From: Oegoconia quadripuncta
Lineage: Eukaryota > Arthropoda > Insecta > Lepidoptera > Autostichidae
Direction: 5' to 3'
Assembly: GCA_949316235.1 (NCBI GenBank)
Contig: OX438743.1
Span: 24,673,771 to 24,737,770 of the forward strand
Length of the DNA stretch: 64,000 bases
Shown: in pieces, positions 30,818 to 41,114 of the stretch
Layout: each line of letters starts with the position of its first letter
Position numbering within the stretch: position 1 is the first letter of the stretch
Notes under the pieces: generated by a model
Databases searched by the model: none
The model's input: only the letters and a program-made list of their open reading frames with translations
What the model was told of the DNA's origin: nothing
Position numbers and translations under genes: made by a program

Positions 30818-30903
30818 CACATCATCATCATCATATCAGCAGAAAGACGTCCACTGCTGGACAAAGACTTCCCATAAAGATCTCCACAAAGATGGATCCT
30901 GCG
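30818..30903 (-). mobile_element. RTE-like LINE 3' end
   Basis: Starts with a (CAT)n tail and reads antisense of SSSGRLSADMMM-like final codons: AAGACGTCCACTGCTGGACA and AAAGATCTCCACAAAGATGG. The sense copy is at 53018. This is the common lepidopteran RTE-type end (WRSLGEA...QQW, then ATG repeats), from recollection. Confidence 0.65.
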
Positions 30904-31783
30904 CGACATAATTAATATAATTATTAAGGGCGACTCTTGAGTTTCTACTTCGTTTTCGCTTGTGTAGAAGCGGTATTGTAATTGTACCTATACCATTTCA
31001 AATGTTATTTTTCTAAGTTATAAAATAAAACGATTTTTTATTAGTATACTTTTTAATACTCTTGGTAAAAATTGTCACATATACAAGACACGGATATTTA
31101 TGGATTTTGATGACAATTAGAAATGTACATAGTTGAATAAGTTATTGAATCGTAATTATGTAAAAACAATGTGAACCAAATATGAATTGACTTCTTCAAT
31201 CGTTATGGGATGCACCCCGATATTTTATAAGTAATGTTTGGATGTATGTTAACACAATGCTGCAAAAAATCCGCGTTTTTCATGCCCACAAAAGGCAAAG
31301 TTTCTCAGTACAGAGAAACTGCTGATAGATGTAACAAGTCCATTCATAGAACAGGTTGTGGATCGCACTCGATTGGTTAAATTGTATTGCTTTCGTGACC
31401 ATTGTCATGTCATGCGATACGAGCGATGCGTCGATGACGGCCTATGGTACTAAATATTCGACCTATAGCATAGATAGTATTATGTCGTCTAGGCGTTATC
31501 TGGGGCAAACCGAGCTAAAAAGGTCATGTCGTTCTTTTTGTGTGTAATTCAAAAGCCGATTCTCTCAGACCTTTTTCTGTGAAAAGGGGCCTTCATACAC
31601 TGTCTGACGTGCGGAACCCTAAAAAGGATAAGACTAGTGTAGCTCAGAATTGACCCAATTATATTGCTATAATAATGATATCGTACTTTTAAAGTCGAAG
31701 GTCACACGTTCAAATTCCTTCGGAGACAATTCTGTTTCGGTCTGGTTGGGATTAGGCCACAGTAGACTGCGCATTCCATACCA
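30904..31783. other. Unassigned noncoding
   Basis: Nothing supportable in 880 bases. The ORF at 31356-31547 has no family features. Confidence 0.4.
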
Positions 31784-31940
31784 GGGGCTCTACCGCCTAA
31801 CTCAAAGCTATAGCTAGAGCGATAGCAAAGTACTGTCCGTCTTTGTCATTGTGTTACGATATGACAAGGACGGACAGTGCATTGACGTCATAAACGATAG
31901 CAATTTCCAAAGCAATTGAGTTAGGCGGTCGGGGGGCAGG
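31784..31940. mobile_element. MITE O, second copy
   Basis: Perfect ends CCGCCTAACTC and GAGTTAGGCGG, with an internal fold ACTGTCCGTCTTTGTCAT / ATGACAAGGACGGACAGT. Same family as 2065-2217. Confidence 0.65.
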
Positions 31941-32277
31941 AGCGTAGATTTTGTCATAATCTATCGCTATAGTTGAGATAATCCGTGACTTTTGACGACG
32001 TTTTCAAAATTACTTAAATCAATTTTAAAAATATTAGCCGCGTTTAATCGTAGACGAATGAGGAAATGTCTAGTAATGAGTTCTATTTGTGTGGCATAAC
32101 AGATTACGAATATTAATAATATCTTATCAAATTCCTCGCGTTATTTGGAAACAAGCAATATTTATATAAATCTCCTGAATGACAGCATAATTAAGCTACT
32201 GAGGTATGTGTAATGTTTGATCAACTAATATTTATAAGTATGGAATTTAAAAATCCTATGAAGAAAACAGATGTTCC
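31941..32277. other. Unassigned noncoding
   Basis: Nothing recognised. Confidence 0.35.
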
Positions 32278-32470
32278 AACTTAAGCATTTATTTTAAGAT
32301 AGGTACATGATAACGTTTGTTGAATGACAATTAAATCTAATGGGAATAATAAAAGGGCTTATTGAATTTATCTGTCAGTCAGTATGTCCAAACTACTACC
32401 GCTTCGGAAAGGGCAATCATCTGTGGTTAAAGAAGCGGCGCAAGATACCCACAGGATCATTGTTGTCCTT
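32278..32470 (+). repeat. Repeat L, extended copy
   Basis: CAACTTAAGCATTTATTTTA, then ACTACTACCGCTTCGGAAAG, then AAGAAGCGGCGCAAGATACC and CACAGGATCATTGTTGTCC, a 3' extension that also appears, diverged, at 63935. Confidence 0.65.
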
Positions 32471-33280
32471 ATGCATTTAAAATCAAGTTATTGACTGCAA
32501 CTGAGCGTAAAATTAACCGAAGAATACTATTCACCTTGTTAAGAACATTGTCTTTTCTGTCAACTTTAAAAACTAAAGTTATGGTAAATGTTAATCTATA
32601 TGTCCCCAAAAAGGAAGATTAGCACCAGGAAACAACAATGAACAGGTTGTTTAAAAACTATGTAACTTCGGATTAAGCGCCAAATATTGTAACATGGATA
32701 CCAGAACACCTTAACCCCGGTGATGTAACGGTGCCTTTTGTTTGGGATCTTACATCATCCACAAAAAACAGGCGCCATCATTGTTTGCGTTTTTTTTTTA
32801 ATCCTGGGTGCAGTGCGCCGACGCACGGCCTACGCGCCTATGCCAGCGGCAGGTGTATAGGGCTGCCGCCCTTATTTTACTGGGCCAGGAGTAATACAAT
32901 GGTCGTATTTGTAATAGATTTCGCTTTGAAATATAATTGTGCCGGTTAACTGTCACATTAAAAATTGGCGCTGTTGTGTAAAATCGTGTTCGTTTTAATT
33001 GCATTGAGCACGCAATTAATCCATTAAATCACTATAAACCTTAGTCAGATTTGACAAATGGTATTAAAGTTCATTATCATTGACACGACGGGCGCATCTT
33101 TAGTCGCGTCGCGTCGACAGCTAGTAGGTAGTTTTTATCCATTGTTACATTTGGCTTAGTTACTTAGCGACTATAGTTGTACGAGGAAAAAACAACATTT
33201 ATATACGCCCAATCTACTGTTTTCTAACTAATCCTATGGAAATCCCTCTATGGGATAAGTTCGCCGTTGTACTCAATTTC
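32471..33280. other. Unassigned noncoding
   Basis: A GC-rich patch at 32800-32875 (CCGACGCACGGCCTACGCGC) gives overlapping short ORFs on both strands. No family recognised. Confidence 0.4.
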
Positions 33281-33345
33281 TGTATCAATGCAAAATTAAT
33301 GTATTGCCTTTTTGTACAATAAAGCGTTTACAAACAAACAAACAT
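33281..33345 (+). mobile_element. LINE E terminal fragment
   Basis: TTGCCTTTTTGTACAATAAA then GCGTTTACAAACAAACAAAC. Resembles the LINE ends at 62000-62070 and 62640-62690. Confidence 0.5.
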
Positions 33346-33631
33346 TTATTAGATGACAAACACTCTTAGCCACTCATGTTTCAAGCTCTAATTAGTAGAC
33401 CAAGTGACTAAAGCCTCGTTATGTGTTGTATGTGGATGTGGCAACCCTGTAAACGTGTCGCACGCAGTCGGAGGCGTGTGATATGACGCAAGTTGCATGT
33501 TTGTTCATCTTACTAAACGTTACAGTATGACAGCAGTTTATGTTACTTTGTTATTTCGTCTATTTTGTTACGCAGCCTGCGTTCCGTAAATTGTGTTTGG
33601 ATTGGGAACTTTACAGGCCTATAACTTTTAC
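33346..33631. other. Unassigned noncoding
   Basis: Nothing recognised. Confidence 0.3.
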
Positions 33632-33812
33632 TTCTCAGGCATGCGGGTTTCCTCACGATATTTTCCTTCACCGTTTAGGAGCAGTCGGATAAATGCACAT
33701 AAGTAATTAAATTTAAAAATCATTGGTACATGGCCTGCCTGGGAATCGAACCCGGACCTCCTAAATTGAGAGACCGTGTCTTAACCGCTGAACCACTGGC
33801 GACGCTCCCGCT
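33632..33812 (-). mobile_element. SINE M, with tRNA-like head
   Basis: Minus strand. Sense head GCCAGTGGTTCAGCGGTTAA with B box GGTTCGATTCCC, then the body (CATTTATCCGACTGCTCCTA and so on). The 3' tail part seen at 3900-4014 is absent. Confidence 0.78.
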
Positions 33813-34076
33813 ACATACATGTTAATATTAATAGTGACGTTTTCAAGTGATAATTTTATCGTATGAAATAAAATATTTTAATGTGATTTGATTTACCTAT
33901 ATAAAAAACATACGCGACGAATTGAGAACGTCCTTCTTTTTTGGAAGTCGGTTAAAGAAAGGCTACAATTACGCCTAAGACAACATTAGATAACTAAATG
34001 AATTCGTCACGTCTTACAGTCGTGTATTTGTAATAAGATCTACTCCGCCGTCACGCACGTGCATTGGATCGTGTTA

Positions 34077-34230
34077 TAATATATACTAATATTATAAATG
34101 CGAAAGTCTGTCTGTTATCTTTTCACGGCTATATCCCTGAACTGATCGTATTGAGATTTCACAGAGAGGCAGCCTGGGACATGGACTGCATTTTTGAACG
34201 TTCATCAAACCACTTTCGGAAAATCCACGT
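34077..34230. repeat. ATATTATAAATGCGAAAG-type repeat
   Basis: TACTAATATTATAAATGCGA then AAGTCTGTCTGTTATC and TTTTCACGGCTATATCCC. A very common lepidopteran dispersed repeat (Helitron- or RTE-like). Together with AAGTGAAGCCGCGGTCGAAG at 34759 it probably bounds one element that contains the minisatellite. Confidence 0.5.
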
Positions 34231-34309
34231 GCGACTTTGAACCGTTTTTATGCATTTTCAGGGTTCCGTAGTAAGAAGGCTACTTTAAAATAAGATGAAA
34301 TTAGACAAT

Positions 34310-34757
34310 ATAACATAAGCACAAAGGACACGTCTTTTTTTTTATCAACTATAAAGTAATTTCTGCGTTACACAAGACGAAAAGACGCAAAAGACACGAT
34401 TTCATCCGAGATAAAATAATACCATGATGTATGGCAAGATACAAAACGAAAAGACATAAAAGACACGACTTTTCTTCCGCGGATAAAGTAATTCCATGTC
34501 ACACAGACGAAACAAGACAAAAAGATGCAATAGGCACAAAAGACACGACTTTTTATTAGCGGATAAACTAGTTCCAGATGAGACACAACACAAATGATAC
34601 AATAGACACAAAGGACAGAACTTTTCATTCGCGGATAAAATAATTCCATGAGACAAGACAAAAGATGCAACAGGCACAAAATACACTACGATAAAGTAAT
34701 TCCATGTCATACAAGACAGAAAACACTATTTTCCATCCGCAATAAAGTAATTCCACG
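34310..34757 (+). repeat. Diverged minisatellite, units 50-80 bp
   Basis: Seven units, each starting ATAAA(G/A)TAATTCCATG and followed by variable A/C-rich text with ACAAGACAAAAGATGCAATA, GGCACAAAAGACACGAC and a (T/C)C(C/G)GCGG end. Units differ by indels, giving 52-80 bp spacing. The minus-strand ORFs of about 100 aa follow the repeats and are not genes. Confidence 0.7.
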
Positions 34758-34852
34758 CAAGTGAAGCCGCGGTCGAAGATATACACATAAATATAATGTT
34801 ACCCGTCGTTACTTAACTTCATGACGATATTAGACTGTTTGTTATTTTTAGC

Positions 34853-35017
34853 GGCGAATGAATGATATAAATATAAATACGTGCACCTCTCAAGTGAGTA
34901 CTGCTTGAGTATGCACGTTCTTTTGAGGTCTCAAGTTCGGTTTATTAATCAACACGTTTACTTGAGACCGGTCACAAGACTGTTTTCAATCTTGGGAATG
35001 GTTTATTAATACTGGCC
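34853..35017. mobile_element. MITE H, half copy
   Basis: CTCAAGTGAGTACTGCTTGA ... TTTATTAATACTGGCC: the right half of MITE H with its right inverted end. The left end is absent. Confidence 0.65.
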
Positions 35018-35038
35018 ATAGTGTGGATTAGTGATACG

Positions 35039-35165
35039 TTTTTTTTATGATTAAATGGATACGCCTTTAACCTTAATCTCACCTGATGGAAAGTGACGAA
35101 GATGAAGCACGCGATCCCAGTAGATGCTTATTCACCCTACTCTTGAAGATCTCAGGGTTGTAATG
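35039..35165 (-). mobile_element. LINE B 3' end
   Basis: T-run, CTCACCTGATGGAAAGTGAC, GCACGCGATCCCAGTAGATG, CTCTTGAAGATCTCAGGG. The coding continues at 35548 after a 380-bp interruption that includes a 12-bp minisatellite. Confidence 0.72.
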
Positions 35166-35237
35166 CCCCTGCACACACACTCGACGAGTGGTATGGGAAG
35201 TAGCGAGGAAAGGAGGCAGAGACGTAGTGTGGCAACG

Positions 35238-35308
35238 TTACTCGTCATGCCGCACGTCATGCTCCTCGTCATGCCCCTCGTCATGCCCCTCGTCATGCCC
35301 CTCGTCAT
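35238..35308 (+). repeat. 12-bp minisatellite CTCGTCATGCCC
   Basis: About six units, the last four perfect. The period is a multiple of three, so several frames stay open on both strands (LVMP, SSCP and GMTR repeats), giving 75-82-aa ORFs that are not evidence of genes. Confidence 0.85.
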
Positions 35309-35547
35309 GCCCAACCGCTCCCTATTTTGTCGGTTTTTTGGGCGCGAGTCAAAGGACGGGCTGGCCACATAATCGTGCTCACGCAGGAAGCACGCGTAAT
35401 TTTTTTATAGAATGAATAGATGTCATCCACCATCTTCGTTGGCGATGGCGACGACGACGATGTATTATTTCTTTGAATGACATTGATATAATTAGCTATA
35501 CTAAAAATGCATAGCGCGCACGCTGCCACTGTTTCAACGTCCATGGT

Positions 35548-35715
35548 ATAGCAAAGGGAGTTCCCTTTCGCATTATAAATGAATACTCGAACCGCTTAGT
35601 GCGAATGCTCGGAATGCTGACATACCTACGGATCGTATCCCTCCCCACGTCTAGTAGTCCGAAGATGAAATACCAATGGTGGAATAAGATTGTGTAATTC
35701 CAACGCACACTCACC
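35548..35715 (-). mobile_element. LINE B internal part
   Basis: AAGGGAGTTCCCTTTCGCAT, CGAACCGCTTAGTGCGAATG, CCCCACGTCTAGTAGTCCGA and AATTCCAACGCACACTC, in the order of LINE B. Probably the same insertion as 35039. The stretch 35166-35547 shows only the 12-bp minisatellite. Confidence 0.7.
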
Positions 35716-36112
35716 GTATTTACAAGTAGATTTAAGCATTATTTCAATAGGCATTAGTATACGGAAGGGAGTTCCATGCCTTGACTATTCGCATTAGTGT
35801 TACAGTTGCAATTAAGTATTATTATGTGCAGATTTGTATGTTTTAATGTACCATAAGAATAACAAAAATATATTTGATTTGATTATGAATTTTATGATTG
35901 ATTATGAAAATTATGAAATTTGAATGACACAGGTTGTTGTATAATCGCGACTGCTAGCTTCGAAACCGACATCTTGCTTGTTTCTTGTTTTTGTTTTTGA
36001 AATATCCTGTGGGACCTCCTAGTGCTGTTGAGTGTCCCTGGCCAGGGCGGTGAACCTCTGGAGTGCAGTGGAACGCTGAAGGAAAAGCTCGTTGAGCATA
36101 CGCAACTACCAT
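35716..36112. other. Noncoding, with a LINE-like end
   Basis: AACAAAAATATATTTGATTT at 35863 resembles a LINE 3' end. Otherwise nothing recognised. Confidence 0.35.
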
Positions 36113-36330
36113 TGTTTGGTGTAGTGGTTAGAAATTCTGCTACTATACCAAATGGTCGCGGGTTCGAATCCCGCTAGGGGCATATGTTTGTATGATGAAG
36201 ACATGTGTTCCCGAGTTATGGATGTTTTTCATTTATACATCTAGTATCCATAACGCAAGCCTTGCTTACTGTGGACCTAGATGGCGCTGTGTGTTTGTGC
36301 AAAGACATTTATTTATTTATATTATTATTT
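36113..36330 (+). mobile_element. SINE F
   Basis: tRNA-like head with A box TGGTGTAGTGG and perfect B box GGTTCGAATCCC, then GGGGCATATGTTTGTATGAT, and a 3' part with CTAGATGGCGCTGTGTGT and an ATTT-rich end. Slightly shortened middle. Confidence 0.85.
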
Positions 36331-36490
36331 ATGAATGAAGAGTCTAATTTGTAGTTTCTATAAGATGTTTAAATGTACTTTTCTTATTTAAACAATAAAG
36401 CGTATTTGATTTGATTGGAGAGTCGGACCGCTTAGTGCGAATGTTCGGTATGTTAACTACATACGGGTGTAATCCCTTTCCACGTACTCA
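36331..36490 (-). mobile_element. LINE B scrap split by LINE D
   Basis: ATGAATGAAGAGTC (36331-36344) continues as AGAGTCGGACCGCTTAGTGC at 36419. The shared AGAGTC is the target duplication of the LINE D tail between them. Confidence 0.6.
36345..36418 (+). mobile_element. LINE D 3' end with 6-bp TSD
   Basis: TAATTTGTAGTTTCTATAAG ... AACAATAAAGCGTATTTGAT and a TTGATT short tandem end. Flanked by AGAGTC at 36339-36344 and 36419-36424. Only 74 bp of the LINE was copied. Confidence 0.65.
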
Positions 36491-36661
36491 AATATATAGT
36501 AAAATAATATACTGCCTAATATGAAGTCGATAACACTCATACTTCTAAAGGTCAATCTTTATCGTGAATCGCCGTTTGATAGCGAATTTGAAAGAGCTAG
36601 CATTAGTTTATCAACTATGTGACCTGTTCTACATGATTTTAAAGGCGTTATAATAAATTAG

Positions 36662-36726
36662 CTTTTTTTTTTTTTATGCATAACGGGTTGGTACTTGACC
36701 TCAATCACACCTGATGTTAAGTGAAG
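36662..36726 (-). mobile_element. SINE A tail scrap
   Basis: T-run, ATGCATAACGGGTTGGTACT and TGACCTCAATCACACCTGAT, truncated after AAGTGAAG. Confidence 0.8.
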
Positions 36727-36740
36727 CTACTTTATATTTT

Positions 36741-37016
36741 GACGACCTGTTTGGTGTAGTGGTTAGAAACTCTGACAACTATACCAAAAGGTCGCGGGTT
36801 CGAATCCCGTAAGGGGCATATGTTTGTATGATGAATACGGACACGTGTACCCGAGTTATGGATGTTTTCATTTATAATAAGTATTTATTTACAAAAAAAT
36901 AATAATTATGTAGTATATCAACCATCTGGTATCCACAACACAAGCTTATAGTTGCTTAAAGTGGAACTAGATGGCGCTGTGTGTATGTCCAAGGATATTT
37001 ATTTATTTATTATTTG
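36741..37016 (+). mobile_element. SINE F, full length
   Basis: Starts GACGACCTGTTTGGTGTAGT, B box GGTTCGAATCCC, body with CAACCATCTGGTATCCACAA and CTAGATGGCGCTGTGTGT, and an ATTTATTTATT end. One of the best F copies. Confidence 0.88.
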
Positions 37017-37149
37017 TTTATATATAGGTACGTCACGTACCTACATACAAAATTGACAAAATGTACTCAAGCATACAAGAAAAGTATTGTCAAAATATTA
37101 ATTCTTTGACTGTCCTCAGATGAGATTTAACAGAAAACCTATTCATTTA

Positions 37150-37310
37150 ACACGACCAGCACTAGTAGCATGATAGGGGCGATAAACGATTATCACGCGC
37201 GAGATAGTATTTGCCCTGCTCATTCGTTTGGACGAAATATACAACTATCCCACTCTCACTCCTACGTCGCGCGCAACAAACGATGTCGTGCTACGGGGGC
37301 TGCTGCTATA
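37150..37310. mobile_element. MITE Q, longest copy
   Basis: TAGCATGATAGGGGCGATAA ... CTGCTCATTCGTTTGGACGA ... CCCACTCTCACTCCTACGTC ... GATGTCGTGCTA. Noncoding. The 123-aa ORF at 37170 crosses its edge and has no domain. Confidence 0.6.
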
Positions 37311-37376
37311 GGAGGCAAACACATCGAGATGCCCAACTCCTGTAATCCGGCTTCTCGGAGGTCGGGACTGGTGGAT

Positions 37377-37601
37377 GGTTTAAGGTCGGGAATCACTGAT
37401 ACTGAGCACTCAGTCCTGGCCGCTATCCCACTAGGTACTGCCCGATACGGGGACTTTTGGCTGCTGGGTTTCCCCCCTGGCCCGGTTCGCCCCTCCTTAA
37501 TGAACCTGCACTCCCCCAGACTCCTCCGGGTTCCATATTAATACCGGGCTTAGTGTGGACAATAAGCCACTCAGCACCAGTGATTCCCGGCCTCAAACCA
37601 A
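37377..37601. repeat. Inverted-repeat unit, unassigned
   Basis: GGTTTAAGGTCGGGAATCAC (37377) and GTGATTCCCGGCCTCAAACC (near 37582) are inverted repeats with two mismatches over 22 bp, enclosing about 180 bp of C-rich sequence. Could be a small TIR element; no TSD is clear. Confidence 0.45.
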
Positions 37602-37738
37602 TTTCTTTATGAACCTATTTACCTATGTACAATAGGCCACAAAAGCGCACGGACAACCTCAGCTCAGACAACCCCGACTTTTCTGAGCACTTAATTTTTT
37701 TCTATGTATTTACATAGAAAAATAAAAACAAGTGCTCA

Positions 37739-37885
37739 ATGGTGTCGATTGGGATGTTACACCAACTGAACTAGAACCAGTTTTAGAGTAGCACTGTCTC
37801 TTTCTCCCTGGAACAGTACGATGCGACGGCACTACTTCAAAACTGGTTTTAGTTTAGTTGGTGTACATCCGAATCGACACCATTA
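37739..37885. mobile_element. MITE T, palindromic
   Basis: AATGGTGTCGATTGGGATGT + TACACCAACTGAACTAGAAC is mirrored by GTTTAGTTGGTGTACATCCG + AATCGACACCATT, giving about 45-bp imperfect arms. A scrap of one arm is at 16707. Noncoding. Confidence 0.65.
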
Positions 37886-38323
37886 GCAAATGATATTTAA
37901 TTCTTATGCATGGAACAGATCAGCCGATTTCTTATTGCAGTTCAGTTGATCCATCCACAGCAACAGTTGCGCCACTTGGCCGGTTTTATATCGTCGTTTG
38001 ACTAATGAATGGCTTTTATATTTATCATCTTTGAAATCAGTAACTACATATAAGGGATATTCGCATTTTTAAACTTCCGCAAATTGGATGTCACTGACAA
38101 ATGGCTATTTAGCCAGCCCACGCATGCGCCAACGCACGTAATGGAGTAAGTGTTTATGGCTTAAAAAAAAAAATCAATTATTCTCATATTAGGAGCTGAA
38201 GTTCTAATAAAAGGAGATTGCCCAACTTAGTCTATGCACAAATGCCAAATAAAACGTATCCCAACAAAAGTTTCACATTGTCTTACATCAAAATCATTAT
38301 TTCCTTTCATGGACAGTTATTAC
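37886..38323. other. Unassigned noncoding
   Basis: Nothing recognised. Confidence 0.35.
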
Positions 38324-38430
38324 AAATCAAATCAAATACGCTTTATTGTTTAAATAAGGAAGGTACATTTAAATATCTTATAGGAACTACAAATTAGGCG
38401 GCCTTATCGCTAACAGCGATCTCTGCTATG
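38324..38430 (-). mobile_element. LINE D 3' UTR
   Basis: CAAATCAAATCAAATACGCT, TTATTGTTTAAATAAGGAAG and GCGGCCTTATCGCTAACAGC: the minus-strand version of the D ends at 2965 and 36345. Confidence 0.7.
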
Positions 38431-39116
38431 CAAACCTATCATCACGGAATTCAATACGAGTAATTAAGTGGGTTGGCACGAATAATTTCCTAATTGTTAA
38501 GTACATCTGAAAGTCCTGCATATTGAAATCAAAAAGTGTTATCTTATAGGTATGCAAAACATTAATAAGTATATATGCGATGAGAAACAATATTAACTAA
38601 ATAATATGAACAAATAAAATATATCCATACAATTTATACCAATACATACATGTTAATTACATATATATTATATATATTTTATTTTTTATTTTATTTTATT
38701 AGGTACACCAACAGTATAACATATCACACTCTTATGAAAGCTTATACAGTAGTTTTGTTCTGATATGCATACCTATTACAGGCGTACACAACATTGATAA
38801 CATAGCTACACTATATAATAATATCTATATATTATAATAAATACATACATAAGTTTGGGGGGATTACTTTTACAATTTTGTTCCAATTGATAACAGAATT
38901 GTATTGGTTCCAGGAAAACGTATTAGGTACTCTTGAAAACTTTTTACAAATGGCGGAGATTTATTAAATTACTTCATTAAACTTCGACTAAATGATAATA
39001 AATTGACGATCCAGATTTTTTACTTTTTGTCGGAATATGTCAGTATGCGATGATATATCATAATTTCGTATAGCAGTTTGATGTAACAGCCGGCGATGGT
39101 CAGTATCATGTGGGAA
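38431..39116. other. AT-rich noncoding
   Basis: Strongly AT-rich with ATATAT/TATTTTA tracts at 38655-38705. No gene. Confidence 0.4.
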
Positions 39117-39227
39117 ATAATAAATAAATAAATATTTCGGACACTTACACCAATAATCTAGTCCCAAACTAAGCAAAGCTTGTACTATGGATACTAGATA
39201 ACGGATAAACATACATAAATATTTATA
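39117..39227 (-). mobile_element. SINE G 3' half cut by MITE V
   Basis: ATTTCGGACACTTACACCAA, AGTCCCAAACTAAGCAAAGC, AACGGATAAACATACATAAA. MITE V begins at 39228, and the SINE head is not recovered on the far side. Confidence 0.78.
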
Positions 39228-39555
39228 TTAGGTCCTTACCTATGAAATTGTTTTCTCCATACAAACAGTATGGAGAAAACAGTTTTTGATTTTTTTTGGG
39301 AACGACAAATCCAAATTTAGCTAGACTGTGTGTATTATCGGATAACAGTCGTTAATTTTTAAAAGTAACCGCTTTATAAAAGTTTCAGCGAATCTGAGAA
39401 ATGATTATGGGAAGCACATGAAAGCTCTCTGTTCAAATTTTTTTTTATTATGTGATTTAGCCCAGAAATTAAAAAATATTTCATGTGAAACCTTGAAATA
39501 ATATTCCATTTTTCAAATAAAAAACAAATTTGGATATAGCTTTGTAAAGACCCAA
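39228..39555. mobile_element. MITE V, TA-flanked (328 bp)
   Basis: Left end TTAGGTCCTTACCTATGAAA; the right end TTTGTAAAGACCCAA has lost part of its inverted repeat. TA on both sides. Shares CGGATAACA and CCGCTTTATAAAAGTTTCAG with 60885 and 62144. A mariner/Tc1-type nonautonomous element by its TA target; no transposase. Confidence 0.7.
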
Positions 39556-40133
39556 TATATTGTTCAAGGAACAGTTCTGTAGCACGTTTTACTCCGCTTG
39601 TTACGGCCGCATGTACCGCAAGTGATTGTGTAAAGAACAATATTGTTTTCATTACAAAAACTGGGTTAGATTTGTGCGTTGATTGCGAACTGCCAAGTTA
39701 TAAAAGATTATCGGAGTTAGCGGGAATGTGCAACGTTTTACGTGGGTATTGTGAATGCTGACCGATACGGAACTGCTCTTTCTAGGTGTTCTGAGAATTA
39801 TACTTTACAATTGTTAGTAGGTATTTATGTGAGTTGTGATTTTTGATATTCTACCAATGGATTCAAAATCACAGACGGTACTAATTTCACCAACCACACT
39901 TAAATTAGAAAAGGCAATCCTGTGAGTTGTTTGCTTGTTCTTCTTACAGGAATGTTGCCTTCTAAAAAATAAAAAAAATTAAAAAACCGACTACAATTTT
40001 AACGACTTTTAAAATCAAAAACAAGACGAAATATCTCAATTGATTTAGGCCAGAGTCGAAAACCGCTGTGCGGTTGAGAACTTGAGTTTGGCACTATCGT
40101 GCGGTTTCGACTTCGATGTAAAATAGTTTTTTG
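39556..40133. other. Unassigned noncoding
   Basis: A minus-strand open stretch at 39560-39652 (FTQSLAVHAAVTSGVKRATE) looks protein-like, but its family is unknown to me. The rest is noncoding. Confidence 0.35.
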
Positions 40134-40745
40134 ACAACCGATTAATGTAGTAGATTGAAATAGATTGCCCTGTCAGCGAAATCAATGGTTGCTGATTCGA
40201 ATCCCGCGATTTTGTGATGAATTCGTTGTGTGATGAATACGAACATTTATTTCTGAGTCATGAATGTTTATATAAATATTTATGTATGTTACAAGTTTTG
40301 CTGAGTTTGCTACTAGATGATTTTTTTTATGATTGGATTCGCGTTTGACCACAATCTCACCTGATGGAAAGTGACGATGTGGTCGAATGCCTATTCACTC
40401 TGCTCTTGAAGATCCCAAGGTTGTAGGATTCAGGAAAGTCGGACGCCGGAAGGGAGTTCCATGCCTTGGCTGTTCGGATGATAAATGAAGAATTGAACTT
40501 CTTAGTGCGAATGTTTGGTATATTAACTATATACGGGTAGAACCCCACCCCACCCCTAGTGGTCCGAAGATGGAAAGGCGACGGTGGAATAAGATTAAAT
40601 GTAATTCCAACGCACACTCCCCGAAATGCATCCTGTAAAAAACTGAAAGACAGGCGACTGCGACGGTGTTCAAGGTTCTGCAATTTAGCAGTCATCGAAT
40701 TATCACCTATGAGTCTCATGATTGGTGTAAGTGTTCGAAACATTT
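40134..40745 (+). mobile_element. SINE G split by LINE B
   Basis: Head (TGTCAGCGAAATCAATGGTT, B box GATTCGAATCCC) and body to CTACTAGATGAT at 40322, then GATTGGTGTAAGTGTTCGAA at 40721. The gap is exactly a LINE B tail. ATGAT at both junctions is the likely target duplication. Confidence 0.72.
40323..40719 (-). mobile_element. LINE B inserted in SINE G
   Basis: About 397 bp from the T-run through CTCACCTGATGGAAAGTGAC to CCTATGAGTCTC. The antisense ORF encodes LGIFKSRVNRH, IRTKKFNSSFIIRTAKAWNS and RLIGDNSMTAKLQNL, with frameshifts. It keeps the about 20 codons (YPYIVNIPNIRTKKF) that are missing in the 15179 copy. Confidence 0.8.
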
Positions 40746-40748
40746 GTT

Positions 40749-41018
40749 GACGACCTGTTTGGTGTAGTGGTTAGCAACTCTGACCACTATACCAAAAGGT
40801 TGCGCGTTCGAATCCCGCTAGGGGCATATGTTTGTTTGATGAATACGGACATGTGTACCCGAGTTATGGATGTTTTCATTTATAATAAGTATTTATTTAT
40901 ATAAAAAAAATGTATTTATGTAGTATATCAACCATCTGGTATCCACAACATAAGCTTATAGTTGCTTACCGTGGAACTAGATGGCGCTGTGTGTATGTCT
41001 AAGGATATTTATTTATTT
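40749..41018 (+). mobile_element. SINE F, full length
   Basis: GACGACCTGTTTGGTGTAGT to AAGGATATTTATTTATTT. B box GCGTTCGAATCCC. It follows directly on the 3' end of SINE G. Confidence 0.88.
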
Positions 41019-41114
41019 GGGTAGGTGTATCCGTAGGTACTTACGAAAAAAAGTTTTTTTTTTACTTTGACTATTGAATTACCTCCTTGTCCTAATAGCT
41101 CGTTTTCTCATCAG

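Noticed and set aside
34368..34710. Cysteine-rich minus-strand ORFs of about 100 aa as a secreted peptide gene
   Set aside because: They follow the period of the degenerate minisatellite in two overlapping frames and have no consistent signal peptide.
36113..36180. tRNA-like sequences with good A and B boxes as functional tRNA genes
   Set aside because: All belong to SINE A, F, G or M copies with a shared body downstream. None forms a convincing full cloverleaf with a proper acceptor stem.
39374..39652. 92-aa minus-strand ORF as a transposase fragment
   Set aside because: Most of it is antisense MITE V, which is noncoding in the other copies. The remaining 30 codons have no recognisable motif.
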